Shown: one piece after another, positions 6,481 to 6,929 of the stretch
How the letters are laid out: the number at the start of each line of letters is the position of its first letter
Position numbering within the stretch: the first letter of the stretch is position 1
NCBI GenBank assembly: GCA_028708485.1
Contig: JAQVYZ010000053.1
Span: 1-6,929, forward strand
Reading direction: 5' to 3'
DNA from: Caldisericia bacterium
GTDB lineage: Bacteria > Caldisericota > Caldisericia > UBA6126
Length of the DNA: 6,929 nt
The notes under the pieces: model-generated
Seen by the model: only the letters and a program-made list of their open reading frames with translations
The model's database searches: none
What the model was told of the DNA's origin: nothing
Program-made: the position numbers and the translations under genes

Positions 6481-6929
6481 TTGATTACTATCGATTCAAT
6501 AGATAAAAGTCTTCTATTGCTGAATAACCAGATTTCTTTTCTGGAATTTCAGGAAACAACTGAGGGAGCAGATCATTCTGAGAAGATTCAATCTCTGGAA
6601 TTCGAAATCTATCGTATGCTTAACTCAGAACTCGTAAAGGGTATACTTACGAAAGATCGACCAATTGATTCGATCCAACAGCAAAAACTTAATATTCTGC
6701 AAAGGTTAGTCAGATTTTCTGTTATTGAGTATCATCCAGACATCCTTTCTATTCGAAAAAGAGTCAAGAAAACATTATCAGAACTGCATTATTTTGATCA
6801 TATTACTACATTGATGAATGAAACCAGTCAGAACAATAGGAAGCAAGCTTATCTTGAAATAAGCGAATTCTGCACGCATAATGAGGATTTATTCAAAGAA
6901 TTTATTTATATTCACAACCAAATTGCTCT
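6481..6929 (+). CDS. Partial gene, N-terminus of a possible M2/M3-like zinc metallopeptidase
   Basis: The reading frame is open from a TTG at 6481 to the window edge (149 full codons), so the 3' end is missing. An in-frame TAG at 6475-6477 forbids any earlier start; AAGGA at 6470-6474 is 6 nt before the TTG, which makes this the best start. The next ATG in frame is about 45 codons in. It begins 34 bp after the lipoprotein stop, with no terminator between, so the two are probably co-transcribed. No signal peptide is seen. The protein is nearly all helical and polar: a first helix SLLLLNNQISFLEFQETTEG, later helices, and RKQAYLEISEFC...FKEFIYIHNQIA at the end. The order resembles the N-terminal helical half of M2/M3-type peptidases (WexxTTG-like segment, then 'RkxAwexxxxxG...LvxxRNxxA'), whose HExxH zinc site would lie beyond the window. 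This is pattern memory, not an alignment; another helical family is possible. Confidence 0.6.
   Translation, partial: MITIDSIDKSLLLLNNQISFLEFQETTEGADHSEKIQSLEFEIYRMLNSELVKGILTKDRPIDSIQQQKLNILQRLVRFSVIEYHPDILSIRKRVKKTLSELHYFDHITTLMNETSQNNRKQAYLEISEFCTHNEDLFKEFIYIHNQIA

Overview
The window looks like chromosomal DNA of a Gram-positive, low-to-moderate-GC bacterium of the Bacillota, probably an anaerobic clostridial (Peptococcaceae/Desulfitobacteriaceae-like) or Paenibacillus-like lineage. The reasons are strong GGAGG ribosome binding sites, a TTG start, a copper-amine-oxidase-N-type 'stalk' domain protein, an RsiV/DUF3298-like lipoprotein, and a GGGGACAGTCCC palindrome of a type I recall from intergenic regions of such genomes. 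The lineage is inferred; there is no rRNA or other marker to fix it.

Layout. The left two thirds (19-4913) lies on the minus strand. Read in transcription order it holds a flavodoxin-fold oxidoreductase with an iron-sulfur-flavoprotein-type cysteine cluster (4335-4913), a 270-bp gap with a possible gene remnant, a secreted protein with two stalk (Cu_amine_oxidN1-type) repeats (3066-4064), two paralogous FtsX/MacB-type permeases (1888-3057 and 707-1891) and their MacB/LolD-type ATPase (19-714). The last four genes are packed tightly (8-bp gap, 4-bp overlap, 8-bp overlap) and surely form one translationally coupled operon. Together they would make an ABC machine in which each of two different permeases contributes one half and the secreted stalk protein is the likely extracytoplasmic partner. 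Both permeases carry the same PKGCPYEAT motif at the same residue positions in their extracytoplasmic domain, which marks them as a specialised subgroup and hints at a metal- or thiol-linked function.

A 240-bp divergent intergenic region (4914-5153) follows, holding a REP-like palindrome and a TATAAT box. The right third (5154-6929) is on the plus strand and visibly more AT-rich. It has a lipoprotein with a DUF3298/RsiV-like central region and an extra C-terminal region, then, 34 bp later, a TTG-initiated gene cut by the window end. That gene's N-terminus is helical and resembles the N-terminal region of M2/M3-type zinc metallopeptidases. These two genes are probably co-transcribed and unrelated in function to the ABC operon.

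No tRNA, rRNA, CRISPR array, insertion sequence or clear intrinsic terminator was found.
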